This document shows positions 27,856 to 38,900 of a stretch of DNA of 64,000 nucleotides, piece by piece. Location of the stretch: contig NZ_JBPPLY010000013.1 in the NCBI RefSeq assembly GCF_051535215.1, positions 1-64,000 of the forward strand, written 5' to 3'. A program made the translations under genes and the position numbers. Every line of letters starts with the position of its first letter. Positions within the stretch are counted from its first letter, which is position 1. The notes under the pieces were generated by a model, which was not told the DNA's origin, ran no database searches, and worked only from the letters and a program-made list of their open reading frames with translations. The stretch comes from Nitrobacter sp051535215. GTDB lineage: Bacteria; Pseudomonadota; Alphaproteobacteria; Rhizobiales; Xanthobacteraceae.

Positions 27856-28039
27856 GGCAACTCACTTTATTCCTTCCGTCCCACGCTTCAAGCTCGTCGA
27901 TCGGATAGAGGACGGCTTTGCCAATCTTAACGAACGACGGGCCGATCTTCATCGCACGCCAGTTCCGAAGCGTTCCAACCGAGACGCCGCCGCGATAGCG
28001 CTCCGAGACTTCCTCCGGGGTAAGAAATTTGTTGTCCAA
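27812..28039 (-). CDS. AlpA-type excisionase/helix-turn-helix protein
   Basis: A protein of 75 aa: FLTPEEVSERYRGGVSVGTLRNWRAMKIGPSFVKIGKAVLYPIDELEAW is the MerR-like winged helix of AlpA/Xis family DNA-binding proteins. Such proteins direct excision or control transfer of integrated elements. Its presence next to truncated radC and ahead of resistance and conjugation genes marks the left part of the island. ATG 28039 is followed immediately by the conserved FLTPEE block, which supports the start. Confidence 0.85.
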   Translation of the reverse strand: MDNKFLTPEEVSERYRGGVSVGTLRNWRAMKIGPSFVKIGKAVLYPIDELEAWDGRNKVSCRASRRLTELTGDQP

Positions 28040-28466
28040 TGTCAGCCTCCCTCGATCGACAAGGTGGTGTCGCTCATTCGATGGTCATCGAGCGCGAGGC
28101 GATTTCCTTGAGTACAATGTCACCCGACGTCACCATTGGGCGTGCTTGTTATCGGTCGCTCACGCTGTTGCACGAGTGACCATGCAGCGCGGAGGTGAAA
28201 TTGGGGAAGTCTGATTTTATCGGAGTAGGGAATGCGGATAGCCAGGGTTAGATATAGGACGGTGGAACAACCGTGCTTGGCTATTCCTTGTTCAAGATCG
28301 CTCGTGCATTTAGTCCTTGCTCTCCGAAGGTGGAGGCCTCAGGTTCGAAAACTGATGGGTGTGCCGACACGCGGTTGAAGCGATGCTGATCGCGTGATTC
28401 CCAGCCCCGACCGCTGTCTGCCCAGGCACTACGAGCGATCTTGCAACCGCCTCAGGGAATCCACCG
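28040..28466. other. Intergenic stretch with no recognisable gene
   Basis: About 427 bp between the AlpA gene and the 3' end of the broken RND gene. I see no protein family, RNA or clear repeat on either strand. It is a candidate scar where element backbone genes were lost. Confidence 0.5.
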
Positions 28467-31400
28467 TCAGGCTATCGCCTTCTCTCGATGCGCATCTGCC
28501 TCTCCACGATCGAAGCGGGCGTATCGAAGAGCGAGGGTTGGCAAGACCAGCAGGTTGAGCGCCATCGACGTCATGAGGCCGCCCAGGATAACGATCGCCA
28601 TCGGGCCTTCGATCTCGCGCCCTGGTTCGCCCGCCCCCAGCGCGAGCGGAAGTAAACCGAGGCCAGTCACCAGAGAGGTCATGAGAATCGGAACGAGTCG
28701 ATCCGCGGCACCTCAACGGCAGTCTCGAGGCCCCATGCGCGGCCTTCGACCATGACGAGATGTTCGTAATGCGAAATCATCAGGATGGAATTGCGTAGCG
28801 TGATGCCGAACAGCGTTACGAAGCCGACCAGTGATCCGAGCGAAAGCAGCCCACCGGTCAAAGCGACCGCAAAGACCCCACCCACGAACGCGAAAGGCAA
28901 GTTTATCAGAACCAGGACGAGGTTGCGCCAGTGGCCGGTGACGATCGAAAGCAGGAGAACGATGCCGAGTGCAGCCAGCAGTGCATTCACGAGTAGGTCG
29001 CGCTGCGACTGAGCTTGCGCCTCGGCCGAACCCGCAAACTCCACGTGCGCGCCGGGCGGCAACGTAACCTCCTTGGCGATCTTCCGTTTGACGTCACTCA
29101 CAAAGGACGCGAGATCACGTCCGCTCACGTTCGCGGTCACCGTCTGAACACGCTGCGCGCTCCGATGCAGGACCTGGTATCGCCCGGATGTTTCGTAGAC
29201 ATCAGCTACTTGTTTTAGAAGAACGTAGGCTCCGCCCGAGGTTCGCAGCGGGAGATCGCCAATCTGCGTGAGCCTGGCGCGCGCCTGCGCATCGAGGATC
29301 ACGGTAACGTTGAAGACTGCATTGCCTTCATATGCCTGCCCGACTACATCCCCTTGGTAGGCTGTGCGAATCAACTCAAGCACTTCCACCGCGTCGATCC
29401 CCCATCGCTGTAGGTCGGCAGGACGGAGCGTTACGTTAATCTGCGGCATCCCCGGCGGAGATTGTAGCTGGACATCTACGGCGCCTGAAACCTCGCTCAG
29501 TTCGCGTGCGACATCCCGTGCAGCTTTTTCAAGTGAATCGAGGTCAGCGCCGTAGACATTCACGGCGAGCGCGGCGGTAAAGCCCGATACCGTTTCCTCG
29601 ACCCGTTCCGCCAAATAGGTCTTGAGCGAGAAACTGATGCCAGCGAACTTCGCAAGGGCTGCTCGCATGTGCGTTTCGGCCACGCTTTGATCGTGGCCGG
29701 AGAGGCCCGGCTGCAGGTCAATCTCGAACTCACTGTAGTGGGGCCTACGGTATCCACGCCGGCTTCGGCACGCCCTGCGTGCTGCGCGACGCTGCGCACG
29801 CCCGGAACCTTTCGGAGGGCTTCCGTGATCAAGCCTCCGATCCGAAGTGACTCATCGAGCGAAGTGCCCGGTATCGCCGAGACGTGGAGGATGAGATGTC
29901 CTTCCCGTAGGTCGGGTAGGAACGTACCGCCAAAGAACGGCAACATCGCCGCGCCCGCGATGGTAAGGGCAAAAGCCGTCGCGATGACGAGCCTCGGAAA
30001 GCGCTCGATATGCCGGAGCAGCGTCTCATAATAGCCGCGCGACCAGCGGACCATTGGCGGGTCCCGATGCTCTCGTCGGCTCTTTCCGACGAGCAGCACC
30101 ATCGAAAGTGCGGGCGTAACGGTCAGCGCGACCGCGAGGGAGGCGAGCACCGCAAGGATGTAGGCGACCCCCAAAGGTCCGAACAGACGGCCGCCGACGC
30201 CCGAGAGCGTGAGGACAGGCAAGAACACCAGCAAAACGGCGAAAGTCGCGTACACGACCGCGCTGCGGACCTCGAGGATCGCATCGAGCACGACGCGCCC
30301 CTCAGTCCTCGGTTCAGCCAATCGGCGATTTTCGCGCAGTCGGCGCACAACGTTTTCGACGCCGATCACAGCGTCATCGACCACCTCGCCGATAGCAATC
30401 GCGAGTCCACCGAGCGTCATGGTGTTGAGGGTCTCACCCATCCATTGCAGGGCAAGCACGGCCGCGATCAACGAGAGCGGGATCGCGGTGCAACTGATGA
30501 TCGAGGTGCGCCAGTCGAACAGGAAAAGGAACAGAACAATGATTACAAGCGCACCGCCGATCAGGAGGGCGTGCAACACATTTTGGGTTGCCGTATCGAT
30601 GAAATTGGCCGGACGAAACAGATCCGCATGAAGTTGAACCTTTTCGCCCTCAGCGCCGGCCGCAGTTCGTGCAGTGCAGCTTCCACCCGCGTCGTGACGT
30701 CCCGCGTGTTGGCCCCGTATTGCTGGCTTAACATTAGCACGATGCCAGGCCGACCATTGATGAGACCGGCACCGATCGGCGGCTCGGGAGCCATGACGAC
30801 GTTCGCGACATCGCCGAGCACGATGCTTGCGCCGCCCTCGTGCATCAGAACGGTGCGGGCGACTTGCTCCGGCGTCAAAGACTGGCCGAAGGTCTGGAGG
30901 GTCAAGCGCTGATTGACCGTGTCAACGAAACCGGCACCCCGCACGCCCGTGGCCTTGCGCGCGGCAGCCAAGACATCGTTCATGCCAACCCGAAATCGGA
31001 TCAGATCATCCGGACGGACCTGCACCTGTAGAGATCTCACGTCTCTGCCGTAGATCGAAACTTGCGCAACACCTGGCACAGCCAATAGGCGCCTCGCCAC
31101 GGTCCAATCCGCGATGGTGCGCAAGCCCATCAGCGAGCGCTGCTCGGATGTCAGACCGATGACGAGCACCGTGCCAGCCGTGGGGGTCAACGGCGTCATC
31201 GCGGGAGGTAGGACGCCTTGCGGCAGCCGGGTGGCGACCACCGCGAGACGCTCGTTGACGAGTTGGCGCGCGCGGTAAATGTCGCTGCTGGGGCGGAATA
31301 CGACCGTTATGACCGACAACCCCTGGATCGAGGACGAACGCATACTTTCGACGCCCGCCAACCCGTTGATGGACGTTTCGATCGGCTGGGTGACAAGAAC

Positions 31401-31610
31401 CTCGACTTGCTCTGGGCTCAGGCCGGGCGCTTCCGTCTGGATCGCGACTTGCGGCGGCGCGAATTCGGGGAACACGGCGTATTTGGCGCTCGCAAGCGAA
31501 CACAGTCCGTAGCCCAATAGCGTGCAGAGCACGATTCCACGGAAGCGAATGGCGAACGAGACAAGGGCAGCTTGAGGCCCCGCGTGGCTGCCGAGACGGT
31601 TGTCAGTCAT
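28467..31610 (-). pseudogene. Heavy-metal RND efflux pump (CzcA/CusA family), three frameshifts
   Basis: Joined across frames the product is full length (about 1,040 aa) and starts MTDNRLGSHAGPQAALVSFA. The frame is broken near 30,641-30,649, at 29,740-29,743 and near 28,711. Each break is explained by loss of one base; the second lies in a run of four G, where five would restore the expected GPHYSEFEI. The transmembrane-4 motif reads AIGEVVDDAVIGVEN, like the HME3 subgroup rather than CusA or CzcA. All domains are otherwise recognisable, so decay is recent, or these are sequencing errors. It overlaps the adaptor gene by eight bases. Confidence 0.82.
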
Positions 31611-32642
31611 TGTCAGCGCTGGCCCGAAGCTCGCTCTTGGCCTCCTCGGAAAGGAGGACCTGCGCGCCGCGGGTCACGACTTCCGCGCCGACGGGAAGGT
31701 CCCGCACGACGTAATCGTCGTCGGAGACCGGTTGGTCGGTGTTGATCGGGTGCCGCTTGAACGCCTCGGGGCCGACGCGCAGGTACACCCAGGAGCGCCC
31801 CTGCCAGCGCACGATGGCTGTGTCCTCGACGAATACCCCCTCGTATGTCTTGCCAGACGGCACATAGACCGTCGTGTTATACCCGGCAGGAGGCCGCTGT
31901 CTCCCTGCGCCGTGAAGAAGTAGCTCACGCCCTGAATGCGCGCGTCTGTCCGTGTTGCGGGTGAGAGGTACTGGAGGTCGATATTGGCGTCACGCGTGGG
32001 CGCCTGCGCGAGAGCTGTCCGAGGAGGGGCCGCCAAGGTGGCGCCGGGTTGTAGCGTTACCTGAACCAGAAACCTTTCGCGCTCGATCAGTCGGACAACG
32101 GTTGGCGAACGCTCGATGATTGCCCCGCCGATCAGCGGCCCCCATTCCTGTTGCGCCGTCGCCCCTAAGGTTCTCACCTGCGATTCAGCGGCGGACAGTG
32201 CGGCCTGCTCGGTCCGAAACGTTCCTTCAGCGGCTTCGGCATCCTTCCTGGGGAGAGCTGCGGACTGCGCCAGATTCTTCGCGCGCTCAAATGCGCTCTT
32301 TGCGACGTCGAACCTGGCCTGCGCCATCTGAAGCTGAGCGTAGGCATTGGCATAGCTGTTGGTGAGTTCGGTGACGCGGGCGATATCGAGGACGGCGCCG
32401 TAGGCACGGAACTGTTCGGGATGGGGTTCCACGATCAACACCGTGGTCTGAAGCCCAATTTGCTTCTGCTGTTCCGGAGAAAGCTTGACCGTTGTCGGAT
32501 CGCCAGCGGCCAAACCCAACGGCTGAGGGTGAATGGCGGGCTGGGCCCGCCCGATTTGGGCGGCACCGACCCAACATGACAGAGTCAGCACAAGCAGCGC
32601 CGCGCGGAGTGCGGCCACAGAGCGCACCTGTTGGCAAAGCAT
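31603..32642 (-). pseudogene. RND efflux adaptor (membrane fusion protein), one frameshift
   Basis: It begins at ATG 32642 (MLCQQVRSVAALRAALLVLT) with a signal peptide ending near GRA-QPA. The hairpin region (QMAQARFDVAKSAFERAKNLAQ) and beta-barrel (VVRLIERERFLVQVTLQPG) are intact. The frame breaks at a GGG run (31,882-31,884 on the plus strand CCC); restoring one G joins GLLPG to YNTTVYVPSGKTYEGVFVED and continues to the stop at 31,603. It is the first gene of the same broken efflux operon. No outer membrane partner is next to it. Confidence 0.82.
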
Positions 32643-32676
32643 ATTTAGGCTTTCATAGAGCGTGTGGACAAAATAA

Positions 32677-32694
32677 ATGTTACAGCCGTAACAT
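32677..32694. promoter_or_regulatory. Palindromic operator candidate between chrB and the efflux operon
   Basis: ATGTTAC and GTAACAT are perfect 7-bp arms around AGCC, in an AT-rich patch of the 130-bp divergent intergenic region. ChrB-type or another metal-sensing regulator could bind here and control both directions. No regulator is proven. Confidence 0.5.
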
Positions 32695-32772
32695 CTATCT
32701 CGGATATTGAATCGGTTCAAGGAGCGGCTGGCAGGGGACCGAACGAGGTCTGCCCAAGTCGAATCAAAAATC

Positions 32773-33429
32773 ATGACAAAAGAACGCAGCCGCGCAAAAA
32801 AAGCGCGTCGTCCGGAAATCAAAGAAGAGCCACAGGCCATAGAGTCGAAGTCCGGGAAAGCCCGCCAAGGCGGTTCTCGGTCATGGCTGCTTCTGACCTA
32901 CAAGGTGCCCGCCGAGCCGGCAAAGCGCCGCATTGCGCTGTGGCGCAAGCTGAAGGCCTTGGGGGCCATCTATCTGCAAAGCGGCGTATGCCTGTTACCG
33001 AAAATCGACGCACACGAGCGACGTTTGAAGGTCCTGCAGAACGAGATCTTCGAGATGGACGGGGACGCGGTGCTTCTCGAAACCGTTGGGCTCGACCACG
33101 CACAGGAGCAGAGGGTGATCGCTCGATTTTCGGCCGAGCGAGATGAGGCCTATCGCGAATTCATCAGTCGCTGCGACGACTTTGACGGCGAAATCGCGAA
33201 GGAGCGCGGCAACGGAAAGTTCACCTATGCCGAGGTTGAAGAGAACGAAGAGGATCTGACGAAGCTGCGGGCGTGGCTCGATAAAATCGTCCGTCTCGAT
33301 TTCTACGGTGCCTCGCTCCGCGAGGAAGCTGAGGAACGGTTCGCTCGTTGTGCAGCACTGCTGGATGAATATGCGCGCGAAGTGTTCGAGGCGCAGGACG
33401 AAAACAGCACAAGCACCAATTCCGCCTGA
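32773..33429 (+). CDS. chrB: ChrB N-terminal-domain protein (chromate resistance regulator type)
   Basis: A protein of 218 aa from ATG 32773; an in-frame upstream extension lacks support. After a basic N-terminus (KERSRAKKARRPEIK) comes WLLLTYKVPAEPAKRRIALW, the hallmark of the ChrB N-terminal domain, then LGAIYLQSGVCLLP. The rest is charged and helical. ChrB proteins sense chromate and regulate chrA in several alphaproteobacteria, but the C-terminal domain of full ChrB (about 300 aa) and a chrA gene are missing here. It may regulate the MFS gene downstream instead. Confidence 0.8.
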   Translation: MTKERSRAKKARRPEIKEEPQAIESKSGKARQGGSRSWLLLTYKVPAEPAKRRIALWRKLKALGAIYLQSGVCLLPKIDAHERRLKVLQNEIFEMDGDAVLLETVGLDHAQEQRVIARFSAERDEAYREFISRCDDFDGEIAKERGNGKFTYAEVEENEEDLTKLRAWLDKIVRLDFYGASLREEAEERFARCAALLDEYAREVFEAQDENSTSTNSA

Positions 33430-33513
33430 AGAGGCAGACCTTCTTTGGCTGTGAAGTCCTGCTCGGCGGCGACGCCAAGCGCGTCGTCAACGCCCGCGAA
33501 CAGAAGAGATGAG

Positions 33514-34731
33514 ATGGACAAGATTACGGAGAAAACCCCGGTCCACGAAGCGCGGCACGGCATTCCCGCCGGCGTGTGGGCGCTGGGCTTCGTATCGATG
33601 CTGATGGACATATCGTCGGAGATGATCCACGCGTTGTTGCCTGTCTACATGGTGACGGTGCTCGGGACCTCGACCCTTGCCGTTGGCATCATCGAAGGCA
33701 TCGCTGAAGCGACGGCCTCGATCACCAAAGTTTTTTCGGGCGCTCTCAGCGACTGGCTAGGCAAGCGGAAGTTTCTAGCCGCCCTCGGCTACGGGCTTGC
33801 CGCGTTCACCAAACCGATCTTTCCGCTCGCCGCCTCGCTTGATTGGCTCGTCGCCGCCCGTTTCATCGACCGTGTCGGCAAGGGTATTCGCGGCGCACCG
33901 CGCGACGCCCTGGTGGCCGACATCGCGCCGCCCGAGCTGCGCGGGGCCGCCTTCGGCCTGCGTCAGTCACTCGATACGATCGGCGCCTTCATCGGCCCGC
34001 TACTCGCCATCGGCCTCATGTGGCTGACGGCGGACCATTTTCAGACGGTGTTCTGGATCGCCGTCATTCCGGCCTTCCTGTCGGTCGCGCTGATCCTCGT
34101 CGTGGTCAAGGAGCCGGAGCGGTCGAGGGACCTACGCAAAGTTCGCATGCCGCTGCATCGCGAGGAGTTACGACGCCTCGGCTCGGTCTATTGGTGGGTC
34201 GTAGCGGTCGCGGCGGTGTTCACGCTCGCGCGCTTCAGCGAAGCATTTCTCATCCTGCGCGCCCAGTCGATCGGTCTGCCGTTGGCGCTCGTCCCGATCG
34301 TGCTGGTGCTCATGAGTCTCGCTTATTCGGCCTCGGCCTATCCGATCGGCGTTCTCTCCGACCGGATGGATCGCATGACGATTCTGATACTCGGCATGAT
34401 CCTGCTCGTCCTTGCCGATCTCGTGCTCGCCTTCGCGGGTAGCCTTTGGGGCGTCGGCATCGGCGTCGTGCTCTGGGGGCTGCATATGGGCTTCACCCAG
34501 GGCCTGCTCGCGGCCCTGATAGCCGAAGCGGCACCCGCCGAACTGCGCGGCACCGCCTTCGGCATGTTCAATCTGGTTGCCGGCTTGGCGCTGCTGGCTG
34601 CCAGTATAATCGCCGGCGCGCTCTGGGATGTGATCGGTCCGCAAGCCACCTTTATGGCTGGCGCGGCTTTCGCCGTGCTGACTACGTTGGGTCTGCTGCT
34701 TGTTCGCGGCCAGATGAAACACCCGCGCTAA
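33514..34731 (+). CDS. MFS transporter
   Basis: A protein of 405 aa from ATG 33514, with GAGATGAG just upstream. About twelve helices; the loop 2-3 motif appears as GALSDWLGKRKFL and the helix-5 region as RFIDRVGKGIRGAPRDALVAD, which is typical of a subgroup found in metal-resistance islands. The substrate is unknown. It follows the chrB-like gene by 84 bases and precedes the PAP2 gene by 59 bases, so all three are probably co-transcribed. Confidence 0.88.
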   Translation: MDKITEKTPVHEARHGIPAGVWALGFVSMLMDISSEMIHALLPVYMVTVLGTSTLAVGIIEGIAEATASITKVFSGALSDWLGKRKFLAALGYGLAAFTKPIFPLAASLDWLVAARFIDRVGKGIRGAPRDALVADIAPPELRGAAFGLRQSLDTIGAFIGPLLAIGLMWLTADHFQTVFWIAVIPAFLSVALILVVVKEPERSRDLRKVRMPLHREELRRLGSVYWWVVAVAAVFTLARFSEAFLILRAQSIGLPLALVPIVLVLMSLAYSASAYPIGVLSDRMDRMTILILGMILLVLADLVLAFAGSLWGVGIGVVLWGLHMGFTQGLLAALIAEAAPAELRGTAFGMFNLVAGLALLAASIIAGALWDVIGPQATFMAGAAFAVLTTLGLLLVRGQMKHPR

Positions 34732-34790
34732 GTTTGAACAGCAACACCGACACTTTCACAAGATGCCGACGACGAGATAAGGATTCAGAA

Positions 34791-35348
34791 TTGCAGTTAC
34801 ACGACGTAGACGCCGCAGCGACGCGTGCCATCAACAGTCTGGCTGGAGCGAGCACCACCATCGATTTTCTGATGATCTGGAGCTCGGCGCTCGGTATCCC
34901 GCTTCTTGTTTTGGCGGTCGCCGGGCAATGGTGGCGGCACGACGACCGGCAGCACGTTCGGCATGTATTGGTCGCCGCCGGGTTTTCCTTTCTCCTCGGC
35001 CTTGCAATCAACCAGATCATCTTGTTGTTCGTCCATCGGATACGACCTTATGACGGTGGCATCACGCATCTTCTGATCGATCGCAGCGCCGATCCGTCAT
35101 TCCCCTCCGATCACGCCACCGCGACCTTCGCCATCGCCGCGGCCTTTCTGCTGCACGGCATGCGGCGGCTTGGTGCGTGGTTTCTGGCAGCCGCCGTACT
35201 TGTGACGTTCTCCCGAGTCTATGTCGGAACGCACTATCTCGGCGACGTTCTTGGCGGCGCCTCGACCGGGATTGTCGCCGCCATGCTGGTCCGCTCGCTC
35301 TATAGGGAAGGGACGCGGGCCGATCGCATGATCACCAGCATTCTTTAG
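34791..35348 (+). CDS. PAP2-family membrane phosphatase
   Basis: A protein of 185 aa from TTG 34791, chosen because AAGGA lies eight bases upstream and no ATG fits. The three phosphatase motifs are present: a variant first motif ending HRIRPYDGG, PSFPSDHATATF, and SRVYVGTHYLGDVLGG with the catalytic histidine. Five or six transmembrane helices surround them. Substrates could be undecaprenyl pyrophosphate or phosphatidic acid; the usual Lys of the first motif is not evident. Confidence 0.85.
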   Translation: MQLHDVDAAATRAINSLAGASTTIDFLMIWSSALGIPLLVLAVAGQWWRHDDRQHVRHVLVAAGFSFLLGLAINQIILLFVHRIRPYDGGITHLLIDRSADPSFPSDHATATFAIAAAFLLHGMRRLGAWFLAAAVLVTFSRVYVGTHYLGDVLGGASTGIVAAMLVRSLYREGTRADRMITSIL

Positions 35349-35384
35349 GGCCAGTGCGGTAATCCGGGCGCAGAAAAGGCCCAG

Positions 35385-35807
35385 TTATCTTGGCTGTGGT
35401 TGAGCTTGAGGCGACAGAGCTTCGATGATCCGGCAATCAGCAACGGTGCCGCAGCGGCATTGATCGATCATGCTGTCCAGCTCGCGGCGCAACGCGCGCA
35501 AGTCGGCGATCTTTCGATCGACTTCAACTCGATGCTCTCTGGCAATGGCATCGACGGCTTCACACGATCGGTCGCGCTGGTCGGCCAAATCGAGCAATGC
35601 GCGGATCTGGTCGAGCGAAAAGCCAAGGTCGCGCGAGCGCCGGATGAAGCTTAGGCGCTTGAGGTGCTCCGCTCCATAGGCGCGATAATTGCCCGCCGTC
35701 CGGCCCGGCGCGGCCAGCAGCCCGATCCGCTCGTAATAGCGGATGGTCTCGACCTTGGTGTCGGTTCCTCGCCCCAGTTCTCCGATCGTCAGAAAATTGC
35801 CTGTCAT
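35385..35807 (-). CDS. MerR-family heavy-metal-responsive regulator
   Basis: A protein of 140 aa from ATG 35807 (MTGNFLTIGELGRGTDTKVETIRYYERIGLL); the frame is open further upstream through the promoter, which argues against a longer start. The winged helix is followed by a dimerisation helix, and the C-terminal metal region has Cys at SCEAVDAI, then QCRCGTVADCRIIEAL. This arrangement is near that of CadR/PbrR/ZntR-type sensors. It is divergent from the P-type ATPase gene and should both repress and activate it. Confidence 0.9.
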   Translation of the reverse strand: MTGNFLTIGELGRGTDTKVETIRYYERIGLLAAPGRTAGNYRAYGAEHLKRLSFIRRSRDLGFSLDQIRALLDLADQRDRSCEAVDAIAREHRVEVDRKIADLRALRRELDSMIDQCRCGTVADCRIIEALSPQAQPQPR

Positions 35808-35811
35808 GGCC

Positions 35812-35842
35812 TTGACCCTGTAGTTGCTACAGGGTGCATATG
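35812..35842 (+). promoter_or_regulatory. MerR-type operator within the P-type ATPase promoter
   Basis: A perfect dyad with arms ACCCTGTAG (35815-35823) and CTACAGGGT (35827-35835) around TTG. TTGACC at 35812-35817 is a -35 box; CATATG at 35837-35842 gives the long 19-base spacing that MerR regulators correct when metal is bound. The dyad lies exactly between the two boxes, and the merR start is four bases from its left edge. Confidence 0.85.
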
Positions 35843-35989
35843 GGTCGTCATGTCTAACTTGTCGAGGGGATCCCAATGGCAGCCGACGGCAAACTTGGCT
35901 TGGGCTCCTTGATTTTGTGGCGACTACAGAACGTTGGGTGCGCTCACGATTCGAGCCACGCTCAAGAAAGTTAAGCAATTCAGGAGTTC

Positions 35990-38900
35990 ATGATGACCGC
36001 AGATGCCGGGACAAGGAGCACGTCAAGCTCGCTACGCTTCAAGGTCGACGGCTTGGATTGTCAGAACGAAGTTCGGATGCTTCGTGCCGCGGTCGGTCCG
36101 GTCGTGGGTGGCGATGACAAGCTGGCGTTCGACACCAAGGGCGGTATCATGGAGGTGGCGGGCCAGGGCATCTCGTCTCTCGATGTAATCGAACAGGCGG
36201 TCGCCACGACAGGGATGCAAGCCAAGCTGTTGCCGCAGCCGGATAAACCGACGACATCTGCGTGGCTGTTCAAGGTTGAAGGGCTCGATTGCAAGAACGA
36301 GGTCGCGATCCTCAAGCGCGAAATCGGTCCACTGGTGGGTGGTGACGACCGGCTTGCTTTCGACACGACAAAGGGACTGATGACGATCGCGATTCAGCAG
36401 CGGGTCTCGATCGACGACCTCTTGCGCGGCGTCTCAAAGACCGGAATGTCCGGTGCTCTCGTCGAAGATGGTACGGACGACACCTTACTTCTGCGCGTGC
36501 ACGGTCTCGACTGCAAGAATGAGGTAGCTGCTCTAACCCGGGAACTGGGGCCGCTCGTCGGCGAGGATAAGCTCGCCTTCGACACTGCGCAGGGCGCCAT
36601 GACCGTTGCACCCCAGAGCCGGGCAACGCTCGAACAGATCGAGCAGGCGGTCGCGCGGACGGGAATGCGGGCGGAACCGTGGTCATCGCCAACCCCTCAA
36701 GATTCGGCAACCTGCGATGCTGTTGGATTTGCGTGCAGTTGCGCGGTCGACGTGCAGGAAGCTCTCAGCCCGCCGCTCCCAACCAATCTGCCTGGTGGCG
36801 TTATCTATCGAATCCACGGCATGGATTGCGCCGACGAGATCGCCGCCCTGAAGCGCGAAGTTGGCCCGCTCGTTGGCGAAGACAAGCTTGCCTTTGACCT
36901 CCTTAACGGCCGCATGTCGATCGACATGACGCCCGACGCCACGTTGGAAGCTCGCATCGAAAAGGCTGTCTCACGTGCAGGTCTGCGGGCGGAGCCTTGG
37001 ACCGAGGGCGCGACAAGCGAGGCCGCGCAGGCAGAAGAACGCCGAAGGCGCATTCAGTCATGGCTGACCGCTGCGAGCGGCGTTTTTGCTGCGCTCGGCT
37101 TTGCGGTCCACGCTTGGCTCTTAGGCGGTATTGTCGCGGCCTTCGAGGCTGGCGAACACGGTGCAGGCGCAACGCCGCTGGCGAGCATCATTCTTTATAC
37201 GCTCGCTGTGCTGTGTGCGGTGCGCTATGTCGCCCCGAAGGCTTGGCTCGCGGCACGACGCCTGCGTCCCGACATGAACCTCCTGATGGTGATAGCGGTC
37301 GTAGGCGCGATCAGCATCGGCGCCTGGTTCGAGGCTGCGACGGTCTCGTTCTTCTTCGCACTGGCTCTTGCGCTTGAAGCGTGGAGCCTCGGCCGGGCAC
37401 GGCGCGCCGTTGCGGCTCTGATGGAGCTCGCGCCGTCCACGGCCCGTATCAAGCTCGATGATGGTAGCGAGCGCGATGTTCCGGCAGCCGAGGTTCGTGT
37501 CGGCTCGCACATCATCATTCGACCTGGTGACAAGGTTCCGCTCGACGGCCGGGTGGCCGCTGGCGAGAGCGAGGTCAATCAGGCGCCGATCACCGGCGAA
37601 AGCGTTCCCGTCTTCAAGTCCGAAGGAGACGAGGTCTTTGCAGGCACCATCAATGGCGAAGGCGCCCTCGACGTCGTGACCACCAAGGCCGCGAACGACA
37701 CGACGCTCGCGCAAATCATCCGCATGGTCGGCTCCGCGCAGGGCCGACGCGCACCGAGCGAGCAATGGGTCGAGAAGTTCGCACGCGTCTATACGCCGGT
37801 TGTGATGGTGCTCGCGATCGCTGTATTCCTCATCCCGCCCCTGTTGCTCGGCGGTGGTTGGGAGATCTGGTTCTATCGCGCCCTCGTGCTGCTCGTGATC
37901 GCCTGCCCCTGTGCCCTTGTGATCTCGACGCCGGTAACGATCGTAGCCGCCCTCGCAGGAGCGGCGAAGCAAGGCGTCCTGGTGAAAGGCGGCGTCCATC
38001 TCGAAACGCCGGCGCGTCTGAAGGCGATCGCCATGGACAAGACCGGGACCCTCACCGAAGGACGCCCTCAGGTCGTGGAGATCGTCGCGCTTGGCAACCG
38101 CAGCGAAGGCGACGTTCTTCGGCTGGCCGCAGCCCTCGAGGCCCGTAGCGAGCACCCGATAGCGCGCGCTATTCTGGCAAGAGCCACGGAAAGCGGCATC
38201 GCCGCGCAACCGGCCGAGGCGGTCCAGGCCATCACGGGTCGAGGCATGACCGGCCGCGTCTCCGGTCGCGACGTCTGGCTTGGGTCGCGTCGGTATCTCG
38301 ATGAACGTGCGATCAGCTCGCCGGCCATTTTGGAGCGCGCCGGCGCTCTTTCCGACGCGGGCCGCACCATTGTCGCCGTCGGCAACGACCAAGAGGTTTG
38401 GGGACTGATCGCCGTTGCCGATGCCGTGCGGGCAGAGGCCAAGGAGATCGTGGCCGCGCTCCATCGCGCTGGCGTCGAAAAGGTGGTGATGCTGACAGGC
38501 GACAACCGGGCCACCGCCGAGGCGATTGCCAAGCAGACCGGCATTGACGAAGTTCGCGCCGAGCTTCTGCCTGGTGACAAGGTCGCCGCCGTCGAGGACC
38601 TGGTTCGGCGTTATGGGGCCGTCGCCATGGTTGGCGATGGAGTCAACGACGCTCCTGCCATGGGCCGCGCCAATCTCGGCATCGCTATGGGCGCGATGGG
38701 TAGCGATGCGGCCATTGAAACCGCCGACGTTGCGCTGATGTCGGATGATCTTTCGAGGTTGCCCTGGCTTGTGCGCCATTCGCGAGCCACGCTCACCGTT
38801 ATTCGACAGAATATCGCCTTCTCGATCGCGGTAAAGCTATTGTTCACGGTACTGACCATCATCGGTCTCGCGTCGCTTTGGGGCGCGATCGCCGCCGATG

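Noticed and set aside
37121..38779. A 552-codon minus-strand frame opposite the P-type ATPase
   Set aside because: The antisense product lacks domains, while the ATPase motifs CPC, DKTGT and GDGVND are on the plus strand.
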